A DNA stretch of 64,000 nt from Kingdonia uniflora (lineage: Eukaryota > Streptophyta > Magnoliopsida > Ranunculales > Circaeasteraceae). The notes under the pieces are model-generated. The model searched no databases. It saw nothing but the letters and a program-made list of their open reading frames with translations, and was not told where the DNA came from. The DNA is taken from NCBI GenBank assembly GCA_014058105.1, contig JACGCM010001798.1, positions 3,130,488-3,194,487 of the forward strand, written 5' to 3'. Positions 23,413-35,339 of the stretch are shown piece by piece; positions within the stretch are counted from its first letter, which is position 1; each line of letters begins with the position of its first letter. Both the position numbers and the translations under genes were made by a program.

Positions 23413-24176
23413 TTTAAACAAATTTTAGTTGCCAAAGCAAATGAAACACTTCTTAAAAGCCAAATCATCGTTGTGTTACACCATAAAAGCTAAAATGTCA
23501 TAATTCCCTCCAAGGTGAAAGCATTTCATCCAATTATAAATAACTAACCTATATTTTCTACGAAATCCAAAGTAAAAATACTTCATCCACGTCACTTATT
23601 TTGAAACTTTGGCAAGTGATATATAGGTTGCCCAATTTGCAGGGAAATTTGGCTTTAACCATTTTGGCTTTTAATTGGTATGTCGGATGTAGCTCTTATA
23701 TGGTAAGTTAAATGCAGATGCTCTGAATAGGTAGAAAATGTTTAACTCATCTTTCATAAATCTCCCAATATATTATTGACACGTCACATTTGTAATTAGC
23801 TTAATTGAAGTATTTGATTTATGAGAGAAAACAATTCTCTCCTTCCACGTCAATCTACTAGCCATAAGTAGATGTCATATATGAACTCAAGGTCCCCAGA
23901 AATATCCCAAGGAGCTTGTTTAACTGATTGTGAAGGCGAAGAGATTAATTCTTGCATTACATCAAACACAGGCAAGTTTGAAAAGGAGTTTGCTGAGACC
24001 AAAACATAAATTTTTATCAGTATGTCATCAACTGTAAGTTCCTCGTATACCATGGACTTCGTTGTAAAGATTGTGTAATAGCTTTTAGGCTGTGTTTGGA
24101 GTCTACTAGCTTTCTGTTGGATTTTTAAAATACTTGGTTAAAAATGGTTTTATAAAATTAATTTTGACTATCCTAA

Positions 24177-24419
24177 CTACACATATTCTCTTTTTACTTT
24201 AGTCCCATATTGGTGAGATAAACGTATATGGAAAGAGATAAAACCCAAGGTACACTTGTAACTGGTATACAAGTAGTATAAGAGGGAGTATATAGTGGTG
24301 AGTGTGTGGGAGGAAGTTTTAGACCTTCTCGTACATGGACATCCCTCAGGCGACCCGGTGGGCCGGGCCGGCTCGGACGCGGGCACATGCTCGGGGGGCT
24401 CGGGCTCAGGTTTGAACAA
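24177..24419 (-). other. 80-codon ORF shared by both repeat copies
   Basis: A minus-strand ORF of 80 codons with a Pro/Glu-rich start and an ARPTGS segment. The same ORF, also exactly 80 codons, is open at 59665-59907 in copy B with many substitutions. No known domain. It may be chance, or a short conserved coding region of the repeat. Confidence 0.3.
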
Positions 24420-24663
24420 TTGGCTCTAGAGGCCCTTAGGACTTGGGTTATGCCTTACGCAATCTTTTTACAAAAAGGTCCAAGGATATTTTTGTAAATA
24501 CAAAACTATAACGGCTATATTTTAATTAACTTTATAACTAATGTAACGGATAAAACGTTTTTTTGTAACTCTTTCCCATATTTGCTTTGTAACAGTTATA
24601 TTTATTTCATAACTTACAAAACTGTTTTGCTCATATTAATTACTAGCCGTTGTAGAATTTTGC

Positions 24664-24671
24664 CTATAAAA
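24664..24671 (+). promoter_or_regulatory. TATA-like box in repeat copy A
   Basis: CTATAAAAGGGAATGAGCTC, followed by a CT-rich leader (CTCTCTCTATCTCTC). The same box occurs in copy B at about 60143. It fits a pol II promoter of the repeat family. Confidence 0.45.
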
Positions 24672-25444
24672 GGGAATGAGCTCCCTTCTATTTAAATAAT
24701 TAAAAAACACAACTCTCTCTATCTCTCAGGTTTTTCAACTCTCCCTTCCCTTGCTCTTCCTTTCATCTGAGATATTGGTGGAATGACCAAAGTACAGCAT
24801 GATCAGTACTGCCATGCTTGTAGAGTAAACTACTCGCTGTATCCTAGGGAACAACTGATCACTACATTTCCGGTACCTCTCGGCAAATCGGGAAATTATT
24901 CTTAAAGAGTGGGCGACCCACACCTCGAGCTTCACACTCTTTCTATTTCAGTTAAAGTTCATATCCAGGAATTTACTATTCGCTCATTATAAGGTGATAC
25001 TAAGCCATTATTTTTTATACTTTCTAACCCTTTAGGGCTTATTTTCATTCAAGTACACATTTTAAGCTTGTGGGAGGCCAAAGTCCCCTTAAAAACATTT
25101 TGGCTTATACGATAAAGAGTACCCTTTTCTAGTCCTTGCATTATGCCTCATCGTGAACATGTATGGAAGACACAACAAATTCTTGTTTGCAGGGTTTTCA
25201 CTTTTGAGTTTACTGGAGTTATAGTTGTCATTGATCTTGTTAAGGTACTCTTCATTATTGGGGTTTATTTATTAAAATTTATGTTGGTTTGTAATGGTGG
25301 AAAGATCAATTCATTGATGTGTTTTCGAGTTGTTTGAATTTAAATTGAGGAAGATTTAACAACTGTAGAATCTTGTGAGCTTAATTGGGTTTTTGTTATT
25401 TTTTATTTTGGTTTGTAGTGGTGAAAAAGTTTGGATTTTGTTGG

Positions 25445-26015
25445 TGTAGTGGCGTATTCTGCATCTCGGACTCATGTTTCATCTTCGACCATCATACGAC
25501 CACTCGACCTCATCAACATACATGTGGCATAGTGTATGATACATTACAGCTATAGAGTTCTAATAGTCACTTGCGACCTCTACACCAATAGTTCAAGCCA
25601 ACAAACGCACAGCCATTAATGAAGCCGTTACATAATAGTAAAATCAGACCGTTACACAATCAAATTAAAGATTATCAAATATACATTGCAACATCCATCA
25701 TTAAGGATAATAATGGTCATCAAATGGTCATATTATAAGACCAATAAATAGGATCAGAAAATTCCATATGAAGGACGGATGAATGCTCACTAGACATTCT
25801 ATACATAACTATTTAGAGCTTCTATTGTAATACTTAGCAATCCTTAATAAAATCTTTCTCTCTCTTTCTAAATCCTCAAGAGAGATCATGGTTTATAACC
25901 TGTTTAAAAGTTTTCTACACTAAACTTTGTGCTAATTGTTACTCTTTTATTATTAGTCGCTCTGAATAACCTTGGTGTAAAGACTAAGCTCGATTCATAA
26001 AATTAGGCTATTACA
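25445..26015 (+). repeat. 5' LTR of the gypsy element, 571 bp
   Basis: It starts TGTAGTGGCGTATTCTGC and ends ATTAGGCTATTACA. A probable TATA region is TTATAAGACCAATAAATAGG near 25732 and a polyadenylation-type AATAAAA is near 25847, followed by a CT-rich stretch. Confidence 0.9.
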
Positions 26016-26016
26016 T

Positions 26017-26036
26017 TTGGCGCCGTCTGTAGGAAC
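26017..26036 (+). other. Primer-binding site of the gypsy element
   Basis: TTGGCGCCGTCTGTAGGAAC follows the 5' LTR. Its TGGCGCCG start matches the tRNA-Asp 3' end used by Tat/Athila elements; later bases are diverged. Confidence 0.7.
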
Positions 26037-26086
26037 GAAGTTCTAAAACTCATTGTCTCAAAAATAGATGATTATCTCTCTACAGA

Positions 26087-27190
26087 ATGACGCTTCTAGG
26101 CCAGAGTACGCCAATTTCTCCAGAAGAAGGGAACGCCATATTAGCAGAATTGCGAGCTAATATGAACTACGAAACTAAAAGGTGGGCCGCCCTAGAATTG
26201 CAGCTGGCAGATGTTCAAAACACGTTGAAAGTTCTGCAGGATCAACAGGTCGCAGCCCATAAGAACAAAGGCGTGCATCCAGCTAGCTCGCAGATTTCCG
26301 CTTTTGACAGGATTGGACCTCATGCCAATAATTGAGAAGGTAAAATTTGATCTAATCATAAATAACCTAGGGACGAACTAGCTTTAATATTGGAAGTCCA
26401 TCAAGAAGTTGATGGAGGTCCTGCTGAAGTTCGACAAGCAGAAGATCCACCCGGGCAAGAGTTCGTATTCCTGCACGTGATCGATTAAGTAAAGGAAGTG
26501 GCGATTACAACCCTCGTAAAGGGTGCGTCCCACAACCAACCACTACAGCTCGACAGTACGTAACTTAGAAACATGCCGAAAAGCGTATTAAAGAGTTGTT
26601 TGATGCTCAGGCTCAAATCACTAAAGGAATTCACAATAGATTATAAAGATCCCAATTGCTCAGGAATTACTAGATGGCGAGTTCCCACCGGCTTCCACAC
26701 ACCAAAAATTCAAAAATACAAGGGAAATGATCCAGTAGAAAATGTTCAAGAATTCCAGGACGTTCTTGGCTTGTATTCTATATCCAACCATATTTTATGT
26801 CGACTCTTTTCTACCAGTTTACTAGACGAGCCTTTGCGATAGTTTCATTCACTTCTAGAAGGGTCAATTACAATTTTTGAACAACTGCGGGAACTTTTCT
26901 TCAAGAACTATTCACATAATAGAGATAAGGAGGAGAACCTATATTCTCTATTCAGCCTTAAGCAAGCAACAGGGGAGAAGCTCAAAACATTCACTAAGAA
27001 ATTCTTGGAGTTGGCCAAAAAAGAGGACTGACTCGATCAGAAGAATACTATTTCTACCTTCACAAATGTTGTTCTTGTAGATAGTAGGGCGAAGGAGAAG
27101 GTTAACGGATATATCAATCTTGAAAAGATAGTGTCTGAAAGACAAAAAACTCATAAATCAACCTTGACAACAAGAGATCAATCTGCAGAC
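26087..27190 (+). pseudogene. gypsy gag, decayed
   Basis: It begins MTLLGQSTPISPEEGNAI with a short coiled-coil-like segment (26087-26335), then a stop. Further on (26840-27190, in shifting frames) the retrotransposon gag core is recognisable: EGSITIFEQLRELFFKNYS, LYSLFSLKQATGEKLKTF and KKFLELAKKED. Several stops and frame changes are present. Confidence 0.75.
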
Positions 27191-27829
27191 CATGATTTCA
27201 ATCGTGCTGCTGATAACGGATGAGACAGGAAAAGGACCAAATCTAATGACAATCGAACTCGGAAATGCAGTAATATGCCAAAACCCTTTCTTCCCAAGAT
27301 AACTGTTACCATAACCAGCATATATCTTATACCTCATAAGGATAAGTTTTTTTGCAATGCCTAGTATATCCAACCTATTAAGAACAAGCCATACTGCATA
27401 CATCACAAAGTTCGACATCACGAGATGGAAAATTGTTTCACTTTACAGCGGTTATTGGAGTACATTTTTCGGATGGAAGAATGCATTAGTACATTGTGGA
27501 CTTGAAAGTTAAAAAAAATGGGAGTTATAAGCATACCACGGTGATCGTACAGGTCGAAGAAGCAGCTGAGAAGAAGCATCTGTACCATTTTATCGAGACT
27601 CATACCATTAATAGGTCAGTCAGATGCAAAAGGCGACGTCGTGGCCAATGTTATGACCTGTTCATGGTCGACAAAGAAGCACGGTTACTTCCCGCATCTA
27701 GTTCCCAACATACAGGGATCTCTTTCGACGATTGCGACGTTCGACATGTTAACCTTCCTCATCGTGATGCACACGTGATCATGTAGAAAATAAAAAATGT
27801 CGTACTACATATAATGATGGCGGATTCTG

Positions 27830-28151
27830 ATAGCAGCATTAAACTACTTTCCAAAGCACGATTGATCAGATGGGACTAACTGACAAAGTTCAACCTAGTG
27901 ATGTCAACATTAGTAGGTTTAATGCTTCTAAGGAAAAACGTGTAGGAAAGATTATACTTCCTATTATAACCGATCCAGTAACAGTTGACGTAATATTCTA
28001 AGTTATCAATGCAAGGTCATATTATATAGGGATCATGGGACACTGTTGTTTGAATAATATGCGAGCTATCCCATCGACCTATCATTTTGCGCTTCGATTC
28101 GAGTGGAATGACGACATATACGAAATCAAAGGCAGTCAGAAGTTAGCCTGA
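27830..28151 (+). pseudogene. gypsy aspartic protease region
   Basis: The plus strand encodes IDQMGLTDKVQPSDV, GKIILPIITDPVTVDVIF, INARSYYIGIMGHCCLNNMR and AIPSTYHFALRF, the C-terminal part of the Tat-type protease (F..MGL, then YN.ILGR..L, then A.PSTYH). The D[ST]G catalytic block is not clearly preserved, and a stop interrupts the domain. Confidence 0.7.
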
Positions 28152-28479
28152 GCCTGCAAAAATTTTGTTAGCACTGTGACATAACCATCCATACCACAGC
28201 TCGCATAGCAATTACAGAAAACCACAGGGAACATTACAGAACATGACCTTCCAAGTGCAAAATTACAGAATATATGAGATCAGTGGAGGTAAAAGGAGCA
28301 CCAACATCAGAACTCTTTTACCCATGACAGAGTGCAATGCTTTTATTCAATTTCTCAAAGACAACAGTAATGTCTTCTCTTGGACATTTCACAAAATGTC
28401 AGGAATTGATCCAAATTTGGCCTGCCATAAGCTAAATTTAAAAGAAAAAGTTGAAGCAGTCAAACATAAACAAAGAACT

Positions 28480-29285
28480 TTGGCATCATGACTCCGGGAA
28501 GAAGTCAATAAAGAGATTGATAAACTCATTGAAGTTGGTTTTATCCGAAAAGCCAACAACCCAGAATGAATCTCGAACATTGTCGCAGTACTGAAGAAAA
28601 ATAGAAAAATCAAAGTTTGCATTGATTTCACAGACCTCAATAAACATACTCCGAAGGATAGTTTTTCACTACCAATCATCAATCATCTGCTCGATTTTAC
28701 CACAAGACACGAACTCTTGTCCATGATGGACGCTGCATCAGGATACAACCAGATATCTCTGTTAACCAAAGATAAAGAAAAAATGGCATTCATTAGAGAG
28801 CAGGGTTTGTATTGTTACCAAATCATGCCTTTCAGACTCAAGAACGTAGGAGTTAATTATCAAAGATTGATAACGCAGATGTTCAAAGACCATCTCAGAA
28901 AAATGATGGAAGTTTACATTGATGATATGTTGTGTAAATGTTTCAAGAAAGAAAACCATCTCGTAGATTTACACACGACTTTTGAAATTCTTAATTTTTT
29001 CAAAATGAGACTAAACCCTAACAAATGCCAGTTCGAAGTCCAATCAAGTAATTTTTTAGGACATTTGATCAGCAAGCAGGGCATAGAGGCTGGCCTATAT
29101 CGTATTCATGCACTGTTATCTATGCCTTCTCTAAAGACAAAGAAGGACGTACATAAGCTAGCTGGCAAGATTGCAACAATCAATCATTTTTTTTCCAAGT
29201 CTTCAGATCGGTGTCGATGGTTATTCCATCTACTGTGCAAAGGGATGAAGAAAAAGAAACCTAAAAAAGATCCTGAGATCAAATG
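28480..29285 (+). pseudogene. gypsy reverse transcriptase
   Basis: Blocks in order: EEVNKEIDKLIEVGFIRK, VCIDFTDLNK, LLSMMDAASGYNQISL, MPFRLKNVGVNYQRL and MEVYIDDMLCKC (the YIDD catalytic box), then FLGHLISKQGIEA. TGA stops occur at 28489-28491 and at 28567-28569, the latter where related elements have the Trp of PEW. Confidence 0.92.
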
Positions 29286-29289
29286 AACT

Positions 29290-29810
29290 GTAAAATATAA
29301 AATAACATTTCAAGAACTCAAACGCTATTTGGGCAAACCATCAGTGATGAGTACACCCAAGGAAGGAGAAGAGCTTACCATATATCTTGCCATTACTGAT
29401 GAGTCGTTGAGTTCAATCCATATTTGACTCGATGAGAAAATAGAGAAACCTGTTTACTTCATTAGTAAAACTCTCACTCCAGCTGAGTTACAGTATTCCA
29501 AGATCGATAAACTTTTATTAGCTCTCGTTTACACGTCACAGAAGTTAAAACATTACTTCTAAGCTCACTTAGTTCGAGTAATAACAAATTATCCTTTGTA
29601 CAAAATCTTGTCCAAACGAGAGAAATCCAAACGAGTCCGGCAATGGTTTGTAACTCTTGGCAAGCACAATATATGTTTCGAACCTCGGCATTCCTAAAAA
29701 GGCCAAGCAGTAGGAGATTTCCTTGTAGACTTCCCAGTAGAGGATCCTAACTCGGAAAAAGATAGTAGAGAGATCAATGAAGAGCAGTTAAAGGAAAAAT
29801 CATATTGAAT
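29290..29810 (+). pseudogene. gypsy RNase H (first)
   Basis: The plus strand encodes LKRYLGKPSVMSTPKEGEEL, IYLAITDESLSSI, KPVYFISKTLTPAELQYSKI and a final KGQAVGDFLVDFPVEDP. This is the RNase H that follows RT in gypsy elements, here of Tat type. At least three stops are present. Confidence 0.85.
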
Positions 29811-29814
29811 ATCC

Positions 29815-30262
29815 AAGAAAGATTGGCGCCTTCTAACTGATGGTTTTACCGGACCTGCAGGATCAGGCATCGGCATCGTCCTCATAACACCTTTCAATGA
29901 CAGATTTGAAAAGGCATTCCGACTAAACTTTGATGCTACCAAGAATGAGACTGAATATGAAGCACTAATCCACGGTCTAGATATGGCTCTGAAAATTGGG
30001 GTTCATGAGTTATCTATTTACACAGACTCTTGACTCATTGTAAACTATTATACATATAAGTTTTAAAAAAAATGGGGAAATGATTGATTACACCGCAGCA
30101 ATAGCTGACAGAATTAGCAGATTCAATAAGGTTACCATCAAACATTTACTTCGAGGAGAAAATGACATTTTGATTCCCTTGCCTATCTTGCGGGAGTCCT
30201 TAGAACAGAAGCTCGATATCTCAAGATCGAAGTATTATCTACCCTCAACATTAACATCATAA
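29815..30262 (+). pseudogene. Second RNase H-like domain (Tat-clade hallmark)
   Basis: LLTDGFTGPAGSGIGIVL, NETEYEALIHGLDMALKIG and YTDS form a second, distinct RNase H fold (D...E...D) downstream of the first. This extra domain is characteristic of the Tat clade. A TGA directly after YTDS and a later frame change disrupt it. Confidence 0.85.
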
Positions 30263-30499
30263 CTTCCAATTTTGTTAATACTGGGGGCGGTAAAGAGGAT
30301 ATGGACAATTGGAGACGACATTTCCTCATATATATCGGGCCCAAAAACAAGTTTAATAGCAAACTACCTACAGATCCTACCGAATGGCGACGTATGCTTG
30401 ATAATGCTAAGCGCTATGTTGTTGCTGATAACTTCCTTTATAAAATATCAGTGACAGGACCACCCTATCTTCAATGTTTATCTAAAAAAGAAGCACAAT

Positions 30500-31557
30500 A
30501 ATTCATGTACGAACTTCACGAAGGTACTTATGGATCCCATACAGCAAGACCATTTTTAGCAAACCGGGCTCTTACACAAGGAGCTTTTGGCCGAAAGTGA
30601 AAGCCCAAGCCATCAAATATACAAGCAAGTGTGATGCCTACCAACGACATGGACCTAAAATTTGAGCTCCATCCTTGGAACTCCATTCTTGCAAAGTTGT
30701 CTAGCCATTCAGAAGATGGGCATTCGACCTTGTAGGCGAGTTCCCCATTACACCAGAAAAAATGAAACACCTACTCATAGGAACGGATTACTTCACCCAA
30801 TGGGTAGAAGCAGTTCTTTTGTGTCACACACGTGAAGATGAAGTCATTAAGTTTATTTGGGAAACCATCATAATACGGTTTGGCTGCCCCCCCTTATCAG
30901 GATTGATAACGGACCTCAGTTCGTTAGAGCCAGAGTCGTTGAGTTCCTCAACTAGTACAACATCATCCAGTCTCCTTCCAATCCATATTACTCACAAGGA
31001 AATGGTCAAGCCGAAATCACCTATCGAACTATCATCGATGGAATCAAAAAATGTTTGACATAAAAGAAGAGTAATTAGGTGCAAGAATTACCTCACGTAT
31101 TATGGGCATATAGAGCAACACCTCCAGTTTTAATTGGATGCACGCCATTCTTGTTGGCATACAGTACCAAAGCAATCATGCCAACTCAATATCATCATCC
31201 GTTATGTGACCATACCATAACAGATGAAGAAAATGAATTCCAGTTAGCATATAGCATGAATTGGATCGAAGAGATAAGAGACTGAGCAATCATGAACTTG
31301 GGTAGATGCCATTAGGCTTTAGCCATATCCTATAATAAACGAGTTCATCATAAAGAGTTCAAAATCAAAGATCTCATTCTCCAAGAGATACCAAAGCACA
31401 TAAAGGAAGTCAATACTGGCAAGCTAGCAAAAAATTGGGAAGATCATTTTATCCTTGTTAGAAAAAATGGACTTGGTTCATATGACCTTGCCACAGAACA
31501 TGGGAAACGAGTACCTAATCCTTGGAACACAAGGAGATTGAAGTTATATCGAAGATA
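30500..31557 (+). pseudogene. gypsy integrase
   Basis: Zinc-binding HHCC region (LHEGTYGSHTA; CDAYQRHGP, where the second Cys of CxxC is Tyr), first catalytic D in FDLVGEFP, then GTDYFTQWVEA. The second D region (RIDNGPQFV) follows in another frame after a run of C at about 30889-30896. The E region is YYSQGNGQAEITYRTI, then LPHVLWAYRATPPV. The C-terminal part (KLAKNWEDHFI, SYDLATEHGKR) ends TAA at about 31557. It is not functional. Confidence 0.88.
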
Positions 31558-31846
31558 ATTATCTATCACAGTGTACTTTTCTAATAAATCTATCATCTTG
31601 AACGTCCGTCTTACATCAATGAAATACTTATGTTTGATCGCCCTATATTAGAGTATTTTTTACTATTTCATACAGTACTCTATCTAAACATTTTCTGTAT
31701 GTCAATCTTACAACAATGAAATATTTGTGTTTGGTTGCATTACATTACAGTACTTTTTTAATATATTATACAAGTACTGCTATATACAAATTACATGTCT
31801 AAACATCACAGGCTACCAATGGGTACACCCCATTATATTACATTAC

Positions 31847-32288
31847 AGATCATTTGTTGCTCCAAGCCATTCCGATCTTTTATTTACATTACATATCATT
31901 TTTTTCTTCAAGCCATTCCGATCTTCTATTTACATTACAGATCGTTTGTTGCTTCAAGCCATTCCGATCTTCTATTTACATTAAAGATCGTTTGTTGCTT
32001 CAAGCTATTTTGATCTTCTTTTTATATTACAGATTGTTTGTTGCTCCAAGACATTCCGATCTTCTATTTATATTACAGATCATTTGTTGCTTCAAGCCAT
32101 TCCGATCTTCTATTTACATTACAGTTCATTTGTTGCTTCAAGCAATTCCGATCATTTATTTACATTACAGATCATTTGTTGCTTCAAGCCATTACGATTA
32201 TCCTTATACATTACAGATCTTTTGTTGCTCCAAGCCATTCTGATCTTTGATTTATATTACAGATCGTTTGTTGCTTCAAGATCTTTTA
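31847..32288 (+). repeat. 46-bp tandem array, about 9.5 copies
   Basis: The unit starts CATTACAGATC(G/A)TTTGTTGC and continues TTCAAGCCATTCCGATCTTC and TATTTA, 46 bp in all. Units are 80-95 per cent alike by eye, with a few indels. It lies directly downstream of the integrase, inside the gypsy element. Confidence 0.9.
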
Positions 32289-32577
32289 TTACACAATTGG
32301 TCGATTATTACTTCTGCCAAACCAACCTCCTATTATATGACAGTAGTCCAAACTTCTGTACCACAATTCGTTCATCAAAAGGTTAGTACAAATATATACA
32401 GTTTACTACTGCTATTATCAGTTTAACTTTACTACACTTTATCTATGATAGTTTCATTGGTATAGTAGGCATCATTATTTCTTACAGTAATCATGCCTCA
32501 TCACTCACTCGAACTCTCACTCGAGCTGTCAGGTAACACATCATCACGCAAACTTTCCCCTCAAAGTCACAGACGCA

Positions 32578-34600
32578 TCATCTCTGGCATCCTACCAGTA
32601 ACATTTTTTTTCCTTTTTTAACCTTACTCTTCGTAAGAACACCAATTTTTGACATCATGCGATCCAAGTACTCAGATCGTATCAACCGCATCTCACATTG
32701 CACACAATTGGCAACTGTCATATATAGTTCCACTTTCTGCCTCCAATCTCTTGAATTTGAACACAAAGAAAGTGAGCACTGCCATCATCTTTCTCTCATG
32801 CACATCACTTGCCTCACATTTCACCTTCTCAGGAAGCACAAAATCTGTAAGTTTTCCTATAGCCTCCTTCAACATGGCTTCCAAACTTTTACAACATTTT
32901 TCCAACACTCGATTTTCATTCAACGTCGTCTCATTATGAGTTTCCATCACTGTCATAAATTGATCCATATTGGCAATCAGAGCCATCGATCCCTCCATTT
33001 CAGACTCATTCTGACCTTTCTCTAGAGCATATTCCTCAAATTTTATCTCGGCTTTAAACAGATCAGTCTCCAATTTGGCCTTCGCTCTACGCAATTCTCC
33101 ATTCTCCATTTAATACTCCAAAACATCTAATTTCAATGATTGCACAGTATTCTTTAGAGTACATATTTGGAGCCAATACCATTTAATTAATTCATTCTGT
33201 TCACCACGAGACTCTTCCACCTCTTTCAAACTCATATTGGTAGTATACCATATTCATTTATATGTACGAACACGCCAATCTTCTTCCTTCACAGTAGCTT
33301 GTACATCAGTTATTTCCACCTCAAGTATATTTACCTGATATTGTAAATCTTTAACATTATCTTCTTCTTTCTTCAACTCTGCTTCTTGTTGTATGATTTC
33401 CCCCGACATGTCCAAAATTTCCAAGTCTTTTTTCCTTATAACTTATTTTAATCTTTCCATCTTTTTTAGTTTAGTGGCTCGTTCAACCTCTTTGTCTTCC
33501 AGTTGCTCAGTCAAGCGAACAACTATGTTTCGTTCTTCCATTACTATCACTTTCATTCTATCTTTTAAAATAGTAACATTGTTCAGTGTTTCCTGTTGGC
33601 GATTTAGATCAGCGTTCAATTTTTTATTTACCGTACGTAACACATCACACTGTTTCTGCACCTCTGCCAATTCGCCCTGCAACAACAGTCAACTTTCACA
33701 TACATAATAGTTCGCATAGTCAAATAGGTTATGTATCGCAATTTACATTCTATAATCTCATACGATACTCGAACAGATTACATATTTCTGGTCGTTTATA
33801 GGTTCGACCGATGTGACCACACATATTACATATCACATTGGTTAGTACATTTCAACAATCGATACATATATTTATCTATATGATCATCACAGAGAATAGA
33901 CTTTATTGATTTTAAAACAGTATACCAAAATTTAATGCATATGTTGGTGCATTAAACCCCTGAATATTTTACTTTCGCATCTTCGAACTATGAGAAGACT
34001 GCCCTTGTTCCTCGACCTCTTCAAGGTCTCTACTTGAATCGGAGTTGTAAAGGTCACCACCTCTTGCTGACATTGCTTTCGCCAAAATCGAGGTATCAAA
34101 CTCTCGACCTCCACTTCTTCCTCTTCTGACTGATTTTCTCTCAATCTAAGAGTTGGTTTTTCAACAACTGTATCCTTATCTTCTTTCGTAAACTACATAT
34201 TTTTAGCTTTTGCATTCTCCACATCAAAATCCTTCCTACAACCCATTACGTACATCCTAAATTCCTTTTCTACCCTCATCAGCTCCCCACTATAAAATTC
34301 AATCACACTTTCTATATGGCGTTTATGGTCCGTTCGAGCTGTACTTTTTGCTCGCAACGGATAGAGATACTCTTTTAACTGCATGAGTGCCTTGTGCAGA
34401 CGCTTGCGCATTTCTTTTTGTATGGCATCTAGTGCCCTCACATCACCTTCTACCTTCTTTCGAACAGTTATTTCTTTTGACAATTGAGTCACTAGAGATA
34501 TTTTTTGTTCCATATATTATGTCAATACATCTTGCAACTCTTTTATCTCACCCTCTAATTTATGTTGAACTTCTATTTGCTTTATTCTTTTCCTGAAGAA
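32578..34600 (-). pseudogene. Antisense coiled-coil ORF region 2 of the gypsy element
   Basis: On the strand opposite to gag-pol, several open stretches encode charged, heptad-rich protein: 34193-34513 (RKKVEGDVRALDAIQKEMRK), 33443-33685 (LQGELAEVQKQCDVLR) and 32693-33109 (RRAKAKLETDLFKAEIKFEE). They are separated by stops and frame changes. They read as decayed pieces of one or two long coiled-coil proteins. Antisense ORFs between pol and the 3' LTR are known for some Tat-clade elements; their function is unknown. Confidence 0.6.
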
Positions 34601-35339
34601 TAAAATCCTCATTACCCTTCGGTCCTATATAAAGTCAAGAACATCAGGTAAAAGTCCTACATCACCCCATATAACAGACACCCCAACTTTTGTTAAACAT
34701 TTTTTTGCCTCTGTACTATGACGATTACGTGCTTCTTGAGCTAGAAACATAACTCGAGTTGAGTCCGGTACTACACTTTTTTCCTTCAAAAGCTCTACAT
34801 AAGCTTCTTTTAAACCTCATTTACTATCTACTTCGACCTCAAAATACAATGTCAGAGGTACCAACAGATTTTGACACCAAGCCTTCTCACTCGGGTTGCT
34901 AGAACAGGTCAATTCTTTCAATTTTTGTACTAAAGCCCACATTCCTCTTCATTTCTTAAAACATCATCCCTTTTTATTTTTTCTTAGCATATCTACAATG
35001 AAGAACATATAACTCTTTAAATTTTTTCTTTGAATTTGACTTAAATTGCCTTATCTCATATTCAGTTTTATTAAGTACCTATTGAATACGAGCCACAGAG
35101 TTTCTCGCTCTACTCAACGATCTCTCTAGTTCAAAATTAGTGTTTCTTAATCGGTCTACCTCCTACACATATTACAAATATTTTGTTATCATACATCCAT
35201 TCAAGCAGAACATATTAAAAAGCGTTTATCAAACTTAACAGTTTTACGACCATACATAGTACAATCCCATCAAAGTCAAATGAACAGCATAGTTTGAAAC
35301 ATAATACCACAGATTGATTAAAGATTCTTGCTGATCTCT
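34601..35339 (-). other. Continuation of decayed antisense coding, no clear ORF
   Basis: Minus-strand frames still show short coiled-coil-like pieces near 34980-35160 (ELERSLSRARNSVARIQ), broken by stops. Confidence 0.4.

Larger units (their letters stand above)
23413..25444 (+). repeat. Single-copy part of the duplicated repeat unit, copy A
   Basis: Collinear with 55736-56319 and 59447-60892 in copy B. Shared landmarks are CATGGACTTCGTTGTAAAG, GTGGGCCGGGCCGGCT, TGCCTATAAAAGGGAATGAG and GTATGGAAGACACAACAAA. The part from about 24180 looks like the regulatory and leader region of an LTR-type element (TATA box, pyrimidine-rich leader), but no LTR pair could be defined. The gypsy element interrupts it at 25445. 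Confidence 0.7.

Noticed and set aside
24664..24671. TATA box with CT-rich leader as the promoter of a host gene
   Set aside because: The same sequence occurs in repeat copy B at about 60143 and no conserved coding region follows; it belongs to the repeat.
26017..26036. tRNA gene
   Set aside because: Only the tRNA 3'-end complement is present, next to an LTR: a primer-binding site.
27158..27421. Minus-strand ORFs inside the gypsy gag region
   Set aside because: Shadow frames of decayed gag; no domain, unlike the antisense ORFs downstream of pol.
31847..32288. 46-bp array as a CRISPR
   Set aside because: Units are directly adjacent with no unique spacers, and this is plant nuclear DNA inside a retrotransposon.
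31727..32386. Overlapping plus-strand ORFs as genes
   Set aside because: They are three-frame readings of the 46-bp tandem array.
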